In this document: piece by piece, positions 1 to 8,227 of the stretch
Numbering within the stretch: the stretch's first letter is position 1
How the letters are laid out: every line of letters begins with the position of its first letter
DNA from: Aestuariimicrobium sp. p3-SID1156
Lineage (GTDB): Bacteria > Actinomycetota > Actinomycetes > Propionibacteriales > Propionibacteriaceae
Length of the DNA: 64,000 nucleotides
Assembly: GCF_025144225.1 (NCBI RefSeq)
Contig: NZ_JALXXB010000001.1
Span: 434,001-498,000 of the forward strand
Direction: 5' to 3'
The notes under the pieces: model-generated
What the model was told of the DNA's origin: nothing
The model's input: the letters and a program-made list of their open reading frames with translations, nothing else
Databases searched by the model: none
Translations under genes and position numbers: made by a program

Positions 1-123
1 CTGAGTGAACCGGGGCTTCGGCATTCTGGTGTCCATTGTTTCCTGAGGGGGACCCGGTGAAAAGTTGACCCGTCAAGGACTAGGCTCGGACGGGCGCCAT
101 GGGCAGGAGAGGGAGGTGGGCTG

Positions 124-1197
124 GTGGTCTCGAAGCATCATGCGGCACGGCTCCTCCCGAGACTGGCTGGCTGGGTGATCGACAGCACGATCCCTGCCAC
201 CCTGGCCGGTCTGGCACTGCTGCTGAACGCCACCATCGAGAACCGGATGGCGCTGGCCGCCTTCATCGCCGCCATCGCGTTCGCACAGCTCGGCTGGGAG
301 CTGCTGTTGTGGTGGGGTTACGCCACCCGCGGCGCGGGCGTGGGCTTCCGTGTGATGCACCTGCGCCTGGTCGACGCCGAGGACGCACGCCCCATCGGCT
401 GGGGCCGCTACCTGCTCCGCCAGGTGGTGTGGACGCTGCTCGCGATTCCCGTGCTGCCCCTGCTGCTCATGCTGGTCTTCCTGGTGGCGGACCCGGCCCG
501 CCGCGGCTGGCATGACCTCGCCAGCGGCGCCGTCGCAGTGGAGGCCTCGACCTCCGAGCCGGCGGCCGAGGACGCCCCTTCTCCACTCTTCGGCCAGCCC
601 CGCACATCCCACGACTGGCAGGCCCACGGCACCCCCGAACTGACCGACACCCGGCGTTCTGGCCGGGTGCACCCGAGCACCCGACGCGGAGTCACCGGGC
701 TGGAAAACCCGACGGTGCCCACCACGCGTCGACAGCCCGCCCAGTGGGAGTCCGCGCCGGAGGAGGCCGCAACCCGGCTACGTGCGCGTGGGGCACCCAG
801 CGCCGAACGCCTGACCACCCCGCAGTCCGGGGGCCGCTCCGGCGCCGAGGGCTGGTACATCGCCCTCGACGACGGCCGTGAGTTCGACGTCACCGGCCTG
901 ATCGTGCTGGGTCGCAAGCCCAGCCAGCCCCCCGGTTGTACGGACTCCGTGCTCATCACCGCCGGCGAGGGCGACTATGCCGTCTCCAAGAGCCACCTGA
1001 CCCTGGGCGTTGACGAACGAGGGGTATGGGTCAAGGACAACAACTCCACCAACGGCACTGCCGTGGTGAACCGCCACGGGGAGTTCGAACCCTGTCCCAA
1101 GGGCGCCCAGGTGCGGCTGCGCGAGGGTCAGCTGGTGGCCTACGGTGACCGAGGGTTGACGCTGCGCCGGAGGCCGATAGCGCTGACGACGAGCTGA
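124..1197 (+). CDS. RDD-domain membrane protein with C-terminal FHA domain
   Basis: A 357-residue protein. The N-terminal ~110 residues hold hydrophobic segments of the RDD type (ARLLPRLAGWVID near the start, then two further stretches), so this part sits in the membrane. A variable proline/threonine/arginine-rich linker follows (about 145-235). The last ~110 residues form an FHA domain, with the GRK, SKSHL and NSTNGT signatures of phosphothreonine recognition. The start is a GTG at 124. FHA domains dock Thr-phosphorylated proteins, and a Ser/Thr kinase lies about 6 kb downstream, so a signalling or envelope role is plausible but inferred. It converges on dcd. Confidence 0.8.
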   Translation: MVSKHHAARLLPRLAGWVIDSTIPATLAGLALLLNATIENRMALAAFIAAIAFAQLGWELLLWWGYATRGAGVGFRVMHLRLVDAEDARPIGWGRYLLRQVVWTLLAIPVLPLLLMLVFLVADPARRGWHDLASGAVAVEASTSEPAAEDAPSPLFGQPRTSHDWQAHGTPELTDTRRSGRVHPSTRRGVTGLENPTVPTTRRQPAQWESAPEEAATRLRARGAPSAERLTTPQSGGRSGAEGWYIALDDGREFDVTGLIVLGRKPSQPPGCTDSVLITAGEGDYAVSKSHLTLGVDERGVWVKDNNSTNGTAVVNRHGEFEPCPKGAQVRLREGQLVAYGDRGLTLRRRPIALTTS

Positions 1198-1221
1198 GGG
1201 CGTCCCCGGTGAAAGGAAAGG

Positions 1222-1797
1222 TCAGATCGGGGTGCGGTGGAAGTTCAGGTGGCTGCGACTGGCGGTCGGGCCGCGCTGGCCCTGGTAGCGGGACTTGTTC
1301 CTCTCCAGGCCGTAGGGGTGTTCGGCGGGGGAGCTGAGCTGGAAGAAGCACAGCTGGCCGATCTTCATCCCCGGGTGCAGGGCGATGGGCAGGGTGGCCA
1401 TGTTCGACAGCTCCAGGGTGATGTGGCCGGTGAAGCCGGGGTCGATGAAGCCTGCCGTGGAGTGGGTCAGCAGGCCGAGGCGACCCAGTGAGGACTTGCC
1501 CTCCAGCCGGGCGGCAATGTCGTCGGGCAGTGTCACCTTCTCGTAGGTGGCGCCCAGCACGAACTCCCCGGGGTGAAGGACGAAGGGCTCATCCCCCTCG
1601 GGCTCGACGAGGCGGGTCAGTTCGGGCTGCTCCTGGGCGGGGTCGATCACGGGGTAGCGGTGGTTCTCGAAGGTGCGGAAGAACCGGTCCAGACGCACGT
1701 CGATGCTGGACGGCTGGACCATCTCGGGGGCCCACGGGTCGAGCTGGACGCGTCCGGCCTCGACCTGGGCGCGGATGTCGCGATCGGAGAGCAGCAT
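1222..1797 (-). CDS. dcd: dCTP deaminase
   Basis: A 191-residue homotrimeric-type dCTP deaminase, which converts dCTP to dUTP (and, in some actinobacterial members, on to dUMP) for dTMP supply. Visible family motifs are QPSSIDVRL near residue 28, [10 protein letters not shown] in the middle and the catalytic-Glu segment [17 protein letters not shown]. The length matches the family. A TAGCCT hexamer ends 7 nt before the ATG, so the transcript is probably leaderless. Whether this enzyme also has dUTPase activity cannot be told by eye. Confidence 0.93.
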   Translation of the reverse strand: MLLSDRDIRAQVEAGRVQLDPWAPEMVQPSSIDVRLDRFFRTFENHRYPVIDPAQEQPELTRLVEPEGDEPFVLHPGEFVLGATYEKVTLPDDIAARLEGKSSLGRLGLLTHSTAGFIDPGFTGHITLELSNMATLPIALHPGMKIGQLCFFQLSSPAEHPYGLERNKSRYQGQRGPTASRSHLNFHRTPI

Positions 1798-1804
1798 GCT
1801 CCAC

Positions 1805-1810
1805 AGGCTA
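1805..1810 (-). promoter_or_regulatory. Leaderless-type -10 box of dcd
   Basis: TAGCCT on the minus strand, 7 nt upstream of the dcd ATG. It matches the actinobacterial TANNNT -10 at leaderless spacing. Confidence 0.5.
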
Positions 1811-1843
1811 GTGCCGTCATGGCTCCCGCCGGTAGCCGGAGGC

Positions 1844-1849
1844 TAGCGT
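1844..1849 (+). promoter_or_regulatory. Leaderless-type -10 box of the ThuA-like gene
   Basis: TAGCGT, 6 nt upstream of the ATG at 1856. Confidence 0.5.
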
Positions 1850-1855
1850 GGGCAC

Positions 1856-2557
1856 ATGAGCAGGATCATGGTGTTCTCCGGTGCCGCCCCCTACTCCGAC
1901 CCGTGGCATCCCTTCGGTGAGACCTCTTCCGCCATCGCCCGGACGCTGTCGGCGCGCGGTCATGAGGTCGTCGTGCGCGAGGCGAGTCCGGCGGCGCTCC
2001 GGGAGCTGGGCGACGTGCAGCTGGTGGTGGTCAACAGCGGCAACGGTGGCCCGGGTGCAGAACCTGTGGACGCCTCGGTCTGGCGTCCGGCCTGGGAGGC
2101 TTTCGGGGCGTGGCATGCGGGAGGGGGAGCGATCCTGGGGGTCCACACCGCGGCGAACACCTTCCGCGGGTGGGAGGAATGGCCCACCATCCTGGGCGGT
2201 CGCTGGGAGGTCGGCGTCTCCGGGCACCCGGAACGCAGCGTGGCGGTCTTCGAGCCGGTCCCCGGGGCGGAGGGCCATCCGATCGTCGCCGGCCTGGCGC
2301 AGGTGCAGGCCTATGACGAACGCTACAGCGACCTGGAGATCGCCCCGGGGTCGAGGATCCTGCTGCAGCACGAGACGGCCGACCGCTTCCAACCGGTGGT
2401 CTGGGCCCGTGAGGCATTCGAAGGATGCGGGCGCGTGGTCTACGACGCGCTGGGCCACGACGGGCGCTCCTACGAGTCCTCGAGCCGTCGTCAGCTGCTG
2501 GAGCGGGAGGTCGACTGGCTGCTGCGGGGCTCCACACCGGTTCGAACACACAGGTGA
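1856..2557 (+). CDS. ThuA-like domain protein
   Basis: A 233-residue cytoplasmic protein with the ThuA (trehalose-utilization A-like, glutamine-amidotransferase-like flavodoxin) fold. It opens with RIMVFSGAAPYSDPWHP and carries the GGGAILGVHTAANTF segment and HPIVAGL further on, all typical of the family. The substrate is unknown; ThuA proteins are linked to sugar or polyol metabolism, but no sugar operon adjoins this gene. A -10-like TAGCGT 6 nt upstream suggests a leaderless monocistronic mRNA. It converges on deoC through a palindrome-rich spacer. Confidence 0.75.
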   Translation: MSRIMVFSGAAPYSDPWHPFGETSSAIARTLSARGHEVVVREASPAALRELGDVQLVVVNSGNGGPGAEPVDASVWRPAWEAFGAWHAGGGAILGVHTAANTFRGWEEWPTILGGRWEVGVSGHPERSVAVFEPVPGAEGHPIVAGLAQVQAYDERYSDLEIAPGSRILLQHETADRFQPVVWAREAFEGCGRVVYDALGHDGRSYESSSRRQLLEREVDWLLRGSTPVRTHR

Positions 2558-2571
2558 ACCGGCTTTGTGGA

Positions 2572-2597
2572 GCTGAACCTACTGCAGCAGGTTCAGC
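2572..2597. terminator. Bidirectional terminator-like palindrome between thuA-like gene and deoC
   Basis: A near-perfect palindrome: arms GCTGAACCT and AGGTTCAGC flank ACTGCAGC, whose CTG/CAG also pair. A second 7-bp repeat (CCGGTTC/GAACCGG) overlaps the upstream stop codon. It lies between convergent genes. No long T-run is present. Confidence 0.55.
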
Positions 2598-2627
2598 CGT
2601 ACGAAACAGGTTCTCCTGTGAGGGAGA

Positions 2628-3308
2628 TCAGTAGGAGCCCGTGGCGGTCGATCCGTCCAGCACCGCGCGCGAGCTCGAGATCCCCAGTCGGGTGGCGCCG
2701 GCGTCGACCATGGCCTGGGCTGTCGCCGCGTCACGAATGCCCCCGGACGCCTTGATCCCCAGGCGTCCACCGACGGTCTTGTTCATCAACTCGACCGCAT
2801 GGACGCTGGCACCGCCGGCCGCGTGGAAACCGGTGGAGGTCTTCACGAAGTCTGCCCCGGCGGCCTCGGCGGCCTCGCAGGCCTGCACGATCTCCTCATC
2901 GGTCAGGGCGGCGGACTCGATGATCACCTTGAGCACCGCCGGAGCCGGGATGGCCTGGCGGACGGCGGCGATCTCCTCGCGCACCGCCTCGGGGCGTTCA
3001 TCCTTGAGCAGGCCGATGTCGATGACCATGTCGACCTCGTCGGCGCCGTTCGCGACGGCCTCCGCGGCTTCGGCAGCCTTGGTGGCCGCCGTGTGCTTCC
3101 CGGAAGGGAATCCGCAGACGGTGGCCACCAGCACGTCACCGAGGTCGACCGTGATCGGCAGCATGGTGGGGGAGACGCACACCGAGTAGGTGCCCAGCTC
3201 CCGGGCCTCCGCGACCAGGTCAGCCACCTGGGCCGGGGTCGCATCGGTCTTGAGCAGGGTGTGGTCGATCAGCTTGGCCAGTTCGGGACGCGAGAGTGCC
3301 TGGGTCAT
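2628..3308 (-). CDS. deoC: Deoxyribose-phosphate aldolase
   Basis: A 226-residue class I aldolase that cleaves 2-deoxyribose-5-phosphate to glyceraldehyde-3-phosphate and acetaldehyde in deoxynucleoside catabolism. Family motifs are [11 protein letters not shown] at the start, [11 protein letters not shown], the [11 protein letters not shown] stretch, LKVIIE, the Schiff-base lysine in DFVKTSTGF and [10 protein letters not shown]. The length is normal. A TAGGAT hexamer ends 7 nt before the ATG, suggesting leaderless transcription. The upstream glucosaminidase gene is co-directional, with only 22 bp between them. Confidence 0.95.
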   Translation of the reverse strand: MTQALSRPELAKLIDHTLLKTDATPAQVADLVAEARELGTYSVCVSPTMLPITVDLGDVLVATVCGFPSGKHTAATKAAEAAEAVANGADEVDMVIDIGLLKDERPEAVREEIAAVRQAIPAPAVLKVIIESAALTDEEIVQACEAAEAAGADFVKTSTGFHAAGGASVHAVELMNKTVGGRLGIKASGGIRDAATAQAMVDAGATRLGISSSRAVLDGSTATGSY

Positions 3309-3315
3309 GCATCCG

Positions 3316-3321
3316 ATCCTA
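3316..3321 (-). promoter_or_regulatory. Leaderless-type -10 box of deoC
   Basis: TAGGAT on the minus strand, 7 nt upstream of the deoC ATG, in the 22-bp gap after the glucosaminidase gene. Confidence 0.5.
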
Positions 3322-3330
3322 GCCAGCGGC

Positions 3331-4509
3331 TCAGTGCCCGGTACTGGGAAGTGCGCGTCCGCCGACGGGTGCTGAACTCGCTGGCAGCGAGGTGGACCCG
3401 GTGGACTCGCTCATCGCCGTCGTGGTGGTCTCGGTGGGCTCCGCGGTGCTCTCGGTGGGCTCCGCGGTGCTGCCGCCCGACCCGGAGGAGTCGTCCTGGC
3501 TGGGCTCCGGCTTCAGCGAGGTGGGAGTACTGGAAGCCGACTCTGCCGTCGGCTCGGCGTCGGATTCGGGAGCAGTGGACTCGGGCAGGGTCGACCCAGG
3601 AGCCGACGAGCTCGGCGCCTGGGAGGCGGGGAGCCCGGACGACGGAGCCGAGCTGGCCGGAGCCGAGCTGGCCGGAGCCGAGCTGGCCGGGGCCGAGCTT
3701 GACGGCGCAGAAGAGCTGGCTGGGGCGGAAGAGCTGGCCGGGGCCGAGCTCGACGGAACCGCGGACGAGGGGGCCGACGGGGTCGGGAGCTCCGGCAGCA
3801 CGACCTTGCCCGGGTTCTTCACCGTGGCGTCGTCCTCGAGTTCCTTGACCGGTGTGTCGGGGACCTTGGGGTCATTCACCGGAGGCGTGACCTGGGGAAT
3901 GTCCTCCTGCTTGGGTTCCTCGGTGACCTGCACGTCGTACTTGGTCAGCTTCAGCGGGACGATCATCCGGTTGTAGACGTAGTTCGCGTAGTCCGGGTCA
4001 GTGGCGTACCCGCCCTTGTGGACCTCGATGATGAACTTTTCGGGGTCGTGGTTGACCAGGAAGGCCTTGTCGTACAGGCCGCGGTTCTTCAGGTAGTACC
4101 CGTGGTCGAGCATCGACATCGCGGGGGAGGAGTAGGTGCGGAAGCGGTCCACGATCTTGTAGCTGGACCCGTCACGGCGGTACTCGGTGGTCAGCATGTC
4201 GACGCAGCCGCTCACATAGGGGGAATAGCCGCCGCACTTGATGCCGAAGTAGTTGTTGTGGTCGGCCGCCAGCGAGGACTTGCCCCAGCCGGACTCGAGC
4301 GCGGCCTGCGCCAGGGTGACCGAAGCGGGGACTCCGAAACGGTGCCAGCTGTCCTTGGCGCCCGGCGCGAGCCGGGCGAGGAAGCTCTCCACTTCTGCAG
4401 CGGTCGCGCCCTCGGCGCGCGGTGCGGAGACGATCGCGGTGATGGTCAGGGCAGCGGCCACGGCCGTCGGCACCAGGGTGCGCATGAATCCCAGCTTCAT
4501 GGCGCCCAT
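3331..4509 (-). CDS. Secreted glucosaminidase-domain protein ending in LPSTGH
   Basis: A 392-residue secreted protein. After a signal peptide (MKLGFMRTL plus a hydrophobic core ending at APRAEGA) comes a FlgJ/LytG-type glucosaminidase domain, about residues 40-195, with the catalytic-Glu motif [14 protein letters not shown] and [11 protein letters not shown]. It probably cleaves peptidoglycan glycan strands. The C-terminal half is low-complexity Ser/Ala/Pro/Thr/Glu. The last residues are LPSTGH and then stop: a sortase-like LPXTG pentapeptide without the hydrophobic segment and basic tail normally needed for anchoring. Start chosen at ATG 4509; ATG 4500 and a TTG at 4557 overlapping the kinase stop are alternatives. 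Confidence 0.82.
   Translation of the reverse strand: MGAMKLGFMRTLVPTAVAAALTITAIVSAPRAEGATAAEVESFLARLAPGAKDSWHRFGVPASVTLAQAALESGWGKSSLAADHNNYFGIKCGGYSPYVSGCVDMLTTEYRRDGSSYKIVDRFRTYSSPAMSMLDHGYYLKNRGLYDKAFLVNHDPEKFIIEVHKGGYATDPDYANYVYNRMIVPLKLTKYDVQVTEEPKQEDIPQVTPPVNDPKVPDTPVKELEDDATVKNPGKVVLPELPTPSAPSSAVPSSSAPASSSAPASSSAPSSSAPASSAPASSAPASSAPSSGLPASQAPSSSAPGSTLPESTAPESDAEPTAESASSTPTSLKPEPSQDDSSGSGGSTAEPTESTAEPTETTTTAMSESTGSTSLPASSAPVGGRALPSTGH
3640..3760 (-). repeat. Short tandem repeats coding a Ser-Ala-Pro linker
   Basis: Tandem copies of a ~15-bp unit (GAGCTGGCCGGAGCC on the plus strand, slightly diverged copies to either side) encode repeated ASSAP units in the wall-spanning linker of the glucosaminidase protein. 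Confidence 0.75.
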
Positions 4510-4553
4510 TCTTGGGGCGTCCTCAGATTCGGTGCCAGAAGATGGGGTCAACC

Positions 4554-5975
4554 TCAACTCGACGGTTCAGCTTGCCGAAGTCGCAGCGCAAACTGCGTGC
4601 GGCCCGGTTCACTCGACAACCGGACGCTGCCACCCATCGCCTCGACCAACGCCTTCACGATGGAGAGTCCCAGCCCGGTGCTGGGCTCATCGGCGTGCGC
4701 GCGAGCCGCGTCCGCGCGGGCGAAACGCTCGAAGACCCGGTCCCTGATCTCGACCGGGACACCGGGGCCGTCGTCGGTGATGGAGACCTCCGCCCACCCC
4801 GGTTCGGCGACCCGCGCCTCGACCTGCACGGTCGTGCCGGGCGGTGTGTGCTTGCGGGCATTCGAGGCCACGTTGGCCAGCACCTGGGCGAGGCGCATCG
4901 GGTCGGCCATCACCTCCACCGGTTGGTCGGGCAGGTTGAGGAGCCATTGGTGGTGAGGGGCGCTGGCCCGGGCATCGGTGACTGCGTCCAGCGTGGCCGC
5001 CACCGCGTCGACGGGCTTGAGGTCCAGTTCCTGGTCGGCGTCCAGTCGGGCGAGCAGCAGCAGCTCATCAACGAGGACGCCCATGCGCGCTGATTCGGCG
5101 TCGATGCGTTCGAGGGCGCGGGCTGTGGTGGGTGGCAGGTCCTCGCGACCGTGGCGGGTGAGTTCGGCCCAGCCCCGGATCGAGGCGAGCGGGTTGCGCA
5201 ACTCGTGGCTGGCGTCCGCGACGAAGCGCCGGACCCGGGATTCGGACTGCTGCCGGGCCATGAGGGCCGATTCGACGGTGGTGAGGAGGTGGTTGAGGGC
5301 GTGGCCGACTTGCCCCACCTCGCTTGTCGGTTCAGCGTCCCGGGCGGCGACACGTTGGGGGAGTTGGACCTCGCCGTGCTCGAGGTTGAGGGTCGAGACC
5401 TGGGTGGCGGTGGCGCTGACCCGGTGTAGTGGTTGGAGGGCGCGGACGACCACCCAGCGGGTGATGAGGACGGCTGCCAGGACTGCCAGCAGCACCAGTC
5501 CGAGGGAGACCAGCGCCAGGGTCCGGAGCAGGGAACCGGCATTGTGCAGGGGTAGTGCGGTGATGCCGAGGCGATCGGCGTCCTGGCGGACGAGCACGCG
5601 ATAGTCGCCCAGGTCGTCGAGGTGGATGGTGCGCGGACGGCCATCGGCGGGCACGGCCAGCAGCGTCTGGACGGCGTCGGGGGAAAGACTGTCCAGTCCG
5701 CCCTCCCGGACGACCCCGGCACGCACCGAGCCGCTGTCGCTCTGGACGAAGATCGTGCCGATGGGGTTGCCCAGTTCACCAGCCCCACGGGGGCCCTGGC
5801 CGGGGCTGCGGCTGGGGCGCAGCTGCCGGTCGGCGGCGGCGCGCACCTGGGTGTCCAGCTGGTCCATCACGATCTGACGGGTGGTCAGCCACGCGACCGA
5901 GGCGATCAGGGCCCCCACGATCGCCACCACCAGCGCCACTGATGTAGAGCTCGACCACGTTCGCCTGACCGCCAA
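4554..5975 (-). CDS. Sensor histidine kinase, N-terminus disrupted at junction with regulator gene
   Basis: A membrane histidine kinase. From the recognisable part onward it has TM1 (VALVVAIVGALIASVAWL), a periplasmic sensor region, TM2 (ALVSLGLVLLAVLAAVLIT), HAMP, the H-box DASHELRNPL, the N-box NVASNARKHTP, and the G boxes DDGPGV and GLGLSIV. All catalytic motifs are intact. The frame has no convincing start of its own: TTG 5975 lies inside the regulator's DNA-binding domain, and the first kinase-like residue is about 5939, where a GTG occurs. The usual basic N-terminus before TM1 is missing. See the regulator entry for the junction. Confidence 0.8.
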   Translation of the reverse strand: MAVRRTWSSSTSVALVVAIVGALIASVAWLTTRQIVMDQLDTQVRAAADRQLRPSRSPGQGPRGAGELGNPIGTIFVQSDSGSVRAGVVREGGLDSLSPDAVQTLLAVPADGRPRTIHLDDLGDYRVLVRQDADRLGITALPLHNAGSLLRTLALVSLGLVLLAVLAAVLITRWVVVRALQPLHRVSATATQVSTLNLEHGEVQLPQRVAARDAEPTSEVGQVGHALNHLLTTVESALMARQQSESRVRRFVADASHELRNPLASIRGWAELTRHGREDLPPTTARALERIDAESARMGVLVDELLLLARLDADQELDLKPVDAVAATLDAVTDARASAPHHQWLLNLPDQPVEVMADPMRLAQVLANVASNARKHTPPGTTVQVEARVAEPGWAEVSITDDGPGVPVEIRDRVFERFARADAARAHADEPSTGLGLSIVKALVEAMGGSVRLSSEPGRTQFALRLRQAEPSS

Positions 5976-6570
5976 AGTCGTAGTTCCAGACCCGGTCCAG
6001 GATCTGGGCCTTGCTGAGGACGCGGCGCGGGTTGCGCATCAGGTAGCGCAGCAGCTCGAACTCGGTGGCGGTGAGGTGGATCGGGTCGCCGCCGCGGCTG
6101 ACTTCATGGGAGTCCTCGTTCAGGACGAGGTCGCCGACCGTGAGGAGGGATTCCTCGTGGAGGCTGGTGGCACCGGACCGTCGCAGAAGGGCGCGGGCGC
6201 GGGCGATCAGCTCCTCCAGGCTGAAGGGCTTGGTGACGTAGTCGTCACCCCCGGCGGTAAGTCCCTGGACGCGGTCGCTCACGGCGTCCTTCGCGGTGAG
6301 GAAGATGACCGGGACCGCGGGCCGGTCAGCGCGAATACGTCGCATGACCTCCAGGCCGTCGAAGTCGGGCAGCATCATGTCCAGCACGATCAGGTCGGGA
6401 CGCCCGGATTTCGCCACACGCACCGCCTCCTGCCCGGCGGCGGCGGTGAGGACCTCCCAGCCCTCCAGACGCATCGCCATGCTGAGCAGCTCGGTGATGG
6501 CGGGCTGGTCGTCGACGGCGAGGACGGTGATCGGGGAGCCATCGGGCCTGCTCAATGGATCAGCGCTCAT
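5776..6570 (-). CDS. OmpR-family response regulator with truncated DNA-binding domain
   Basis: The receiver domain (residues ~14-125) is intact: acidic DD in VLAVDDQ, phosphoacceptor Asp in IVLDMMLPD, and Lys in VTKPFSLEEL. The winged-helix domain runs normally (LTATEFELLRYLMRNP, LSKAQILDRVWNYDFG) up to NVVELYIS at residue 211 (about base 5938). There the family sequence stops abruptly; the rest of the recognition helix and the C-terminal wing hairpin are absent. The remaining 53 residues are an out-of-frame reading of the kinase gene. DNA binding is probably lost unless this is an assembly error. Confidence 0.8.
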   Translation of the reverse strand: MSADPLSRPDGSPITVLAVDDQPAITELLSMAMRLEGWEVLTAAAGQEAVRVAKSGRPDLIVLDMMLPDFDGLEVMRRIRADRPAVPVIFLTAKDAVSDRVQGLTAGGDDYVTKPFSLEELIARARALLRRSGATSLHEESLLTVGDLVLNEDSHEVSRGGDPIHLTATEFELLRYLMRNPRRVLSKAQILDRVWNYDFGGQANVVELYISGAGGGDRGGPDRLGRVADHPSDRDGPAGHPGARRRRPAAAPQPQPRPGPPWGW

Positions 6571-6652
6571 GGGTCAAGGGTGGCAGGTGTCGAGGTGTGT
6601 TGACTGTGGTTTCCCTGTGAGCAGGCTGTGAGGGGGGAGTGGTGACCCCGGC

Positions 6653-7108
6653 TCAGGCGGGGTCGGCGTCGTTGATGAGCCGTTGTTCGTTGCCGATGGG
6701 GTCGTTCATGAACAGGTGGTCCATGCCGGTGCGACCGGAGCCGAACACCATCAGCAGGGCGCCGACCGAAGCGAGAGCGAGCGAGTACTCGTAGCCGCCC
6801 TCGGTGACCAGGAACCCGTGCTCCCACTTCTCGATCGCGATCAGGGCGACCTGTTGGACGAGCAGCAGCAGGCCGATGATCGGGGTCCCGAGCCCGCAGA
6901 AGAGCAGCAGCCCGCCGAAGAGCTCGAAGGCCATCGTGCCCCAGGCGACAACCGTCGGGGCAGAGACGCCCAGGGCGTCCAGATGGTTGATGAGCTCCTC
7001 GGGCCCCTTCTGGTAGCGGGCCCACCCGTGCATCACCAGGATGAAGGCGGTGACCAGACGCACGAGCAGAAGCGCGATGTCACGACTGACCTGGATGAAG
7101 GAACGCAT
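6653..7108 (-). CDS. DoxX family membrane protein
   Basis: A 151-residue protein with four predicted membrane helices and the DoxX pattern: an N-terminal helix with LVTAFILVMHGWARY, a second with FELFGGLLLFCGLGTPIIGLL, and a glycine-rich end. DoxX proteins are small quinone/redox-associated or detoxification-associated membrane proteins; the exact role is unknown. Expression is probably leaderless, from TAGCGT 6 nt upstream of the ATG. It runs co-directionally ahead of the two-component genes, but with its own promoter and an ~80-bp gap. Confidence 0.8.
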   Translation of the reverse strand: MRSFIQVSRDIALLLVRLVTAFILVMHGWARYQKGPEELINHLDALGVSAPTVVAWGTMAFELFGGLLLFCGLGTPIIGLLLLVQQVALIAIEKWEHGFLVTEGGYEYSLALASVGALLMVFGSGRTGMDHLFMNDPIGNEQRLINDADPA

Positions 7109-7114
7109 GCGTCC

Positions 7115-7120
7115 ACGCTA
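7115..7120 (-). promoter_or_regulatory. Leaderless-type -10 box of the doxX gene
   Basis: TAGCGT on the minus strand, 6 nt upstream of the ATG at 7108. Confidence 0.5.
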
Positions 7121-7203
7121 GAGGGTCCTCCCCGAGGTCGAGAGCAGGTGAGGAAGTCTCAGGGGTGGCCAGCCATGCCCGCAGTCAGTGCCAGAATGGA
7201 TGG

Positions 7204-8226
7204 GTGAGTGAAGAGCTGGCCGACCGCTACGAGTTGGTCGCGGTGGTCGGGCGGGGCTCGATGGGTGAGGTCTGGAAGGCCCGGGACCGCGTCCTGCAGC
7301 GGGACGTCGCGGTCAAGGTGGTGAGCGGGGCGAAGCAGCAGGACCCGGTGGCCCTGAAACGTTTCCAGCGCGAAGCCATCGCGATGGCGAACCTCTTCCA
7401 CCCCAATGTGGTCTCGGTCTACGACGTTGGTTCGGACAGTGGACGTTCCTTCATGGTGATGGAGTTGCTCACCGGCCCGAGTGTCGCCCGGTCGCTGGCC
7501 GACAATGGTCCGATGCGTCTGGACAAGGCTGTCCGGATGGGGGCTGACGTTGCTCGGGGATTGTCTGCGGCGCACGCCATCGGTGTCACCCACCGCGACA
7601 TCAAGCCGGGCAACGTCCTGGAGCACCACAAGGTCACCAAGATCGTTGATTTTGGTATCGCCCGGCTGGAGGCAAGCAACCAGGCCACGCTGACCAGCCC
7701 GGCGATGGCGATCGGCACGGCCGCCTACATGTCCCCCGAACAGGCGCGTGGCAAGGCAGTCCAGCCGCCGAGCGATGTGTATTCATTGGCCAGCCTGATG
7801 TTCGCCATGCTCACGGGCAAACCGCCGTTCGTGAATGCCGATCCGATCGAGGTGGCGCGAGCCCATGCGATGGACCAGCCCCCGCTGGTCACCTCCGCGC
7901 GTCCCGAGGTGCCACAAGAGCTGGCCGACCTGCTCGCACGCATGCTGGTGAAGCGACCCGAGGAGCGTCCGACCGGGCCACAGGTGGCGATGGAACTCTC
8001 GCGGATCGAGTCCTCCCTGCTGGGGCTGGAGGATCCGATGTCCCCGTACAGCCCGCTGGCGCCGGCCCCGGAGGAGCAGATCCCCACGCGGCGCCGGGCT
8101 CGTACCGCGCCGACCCCACCCGAGCCGCCGGCACGTCCGGATCCGGCCCAAGGGGTGCCGCGTTCGCAGGTGACCCCGGTGCAGCCACCGGAGAAGAAGC
8201 GGCGGCTCTGGCATCGGACGCGCTGA
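7204..8226 (+). CDS. PknB-type serine/threonine protein kinase, cytosolic
   Basis: A 340-residue Hanks-type kinase. It has the glycine loop GRGSMGEVWKARD, Lys in VAVKVV, the catalytic loop THRDIKPGNVL, DFG in IVDFGIARL, and the APE-region GTAAYMSPEQARG. The kinase core occupies residues ~8-270. The tail is proline-rich and basic (ends KKRRLWHRTR), with no transmembrane helix and no PASTA repeats, so it differs from the growth-controlling PknB. GTG 7204 is chosen because the preceding 13 codons do not resemble a kinase N-terminus. FHA proteins such as the one at the window start are candidate partners (inference). Confidence 0.88.
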   Translation: MSEELADRYELVAVVGRGSMGEVWKARDRVLQRDVAVKVVSGAKQQDPVALKRFQREAIAMANLFHPNVVSVYDVGSDSGRSFMVMELLTGPSVARSLADNGPMRLDKAVRMGADVARGLSAAHAIGVTHRDIKPGNVLEHHKVTKIVDFGIARLEASNQATLTSPAMAIGTAAYMSPEQARGKAVQPPSDVYSLASLMFAMLTGKPPFVNADPIEVARAHAMDQPPLVTSARPEVPQELADLLARMLVKRPEERPTGPQVAMELSRIESSLLGLEDPMSPYSPLAPAPEEQIPTRRRARTAPTPPEPPARPDPAQGVPRSQVTPVQPPEKKRRLWHRTR

Positions 8227-8227
8227 C

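Noticed and set aside
2536..2600. A possible tRNA because of GGTTCGAA near 2540
   Set aside because: No cloverleaf can be drawn; the bases belong to the end of the ThuA-like gene and a terminator-like palindrome.
3640..3760. Tandem 15-bp repeats as a CRISPR array
   Set aside because: There are no spacers; the repeats are in frame and encode a Ser/Ala/Pro linker in a secreted protein.
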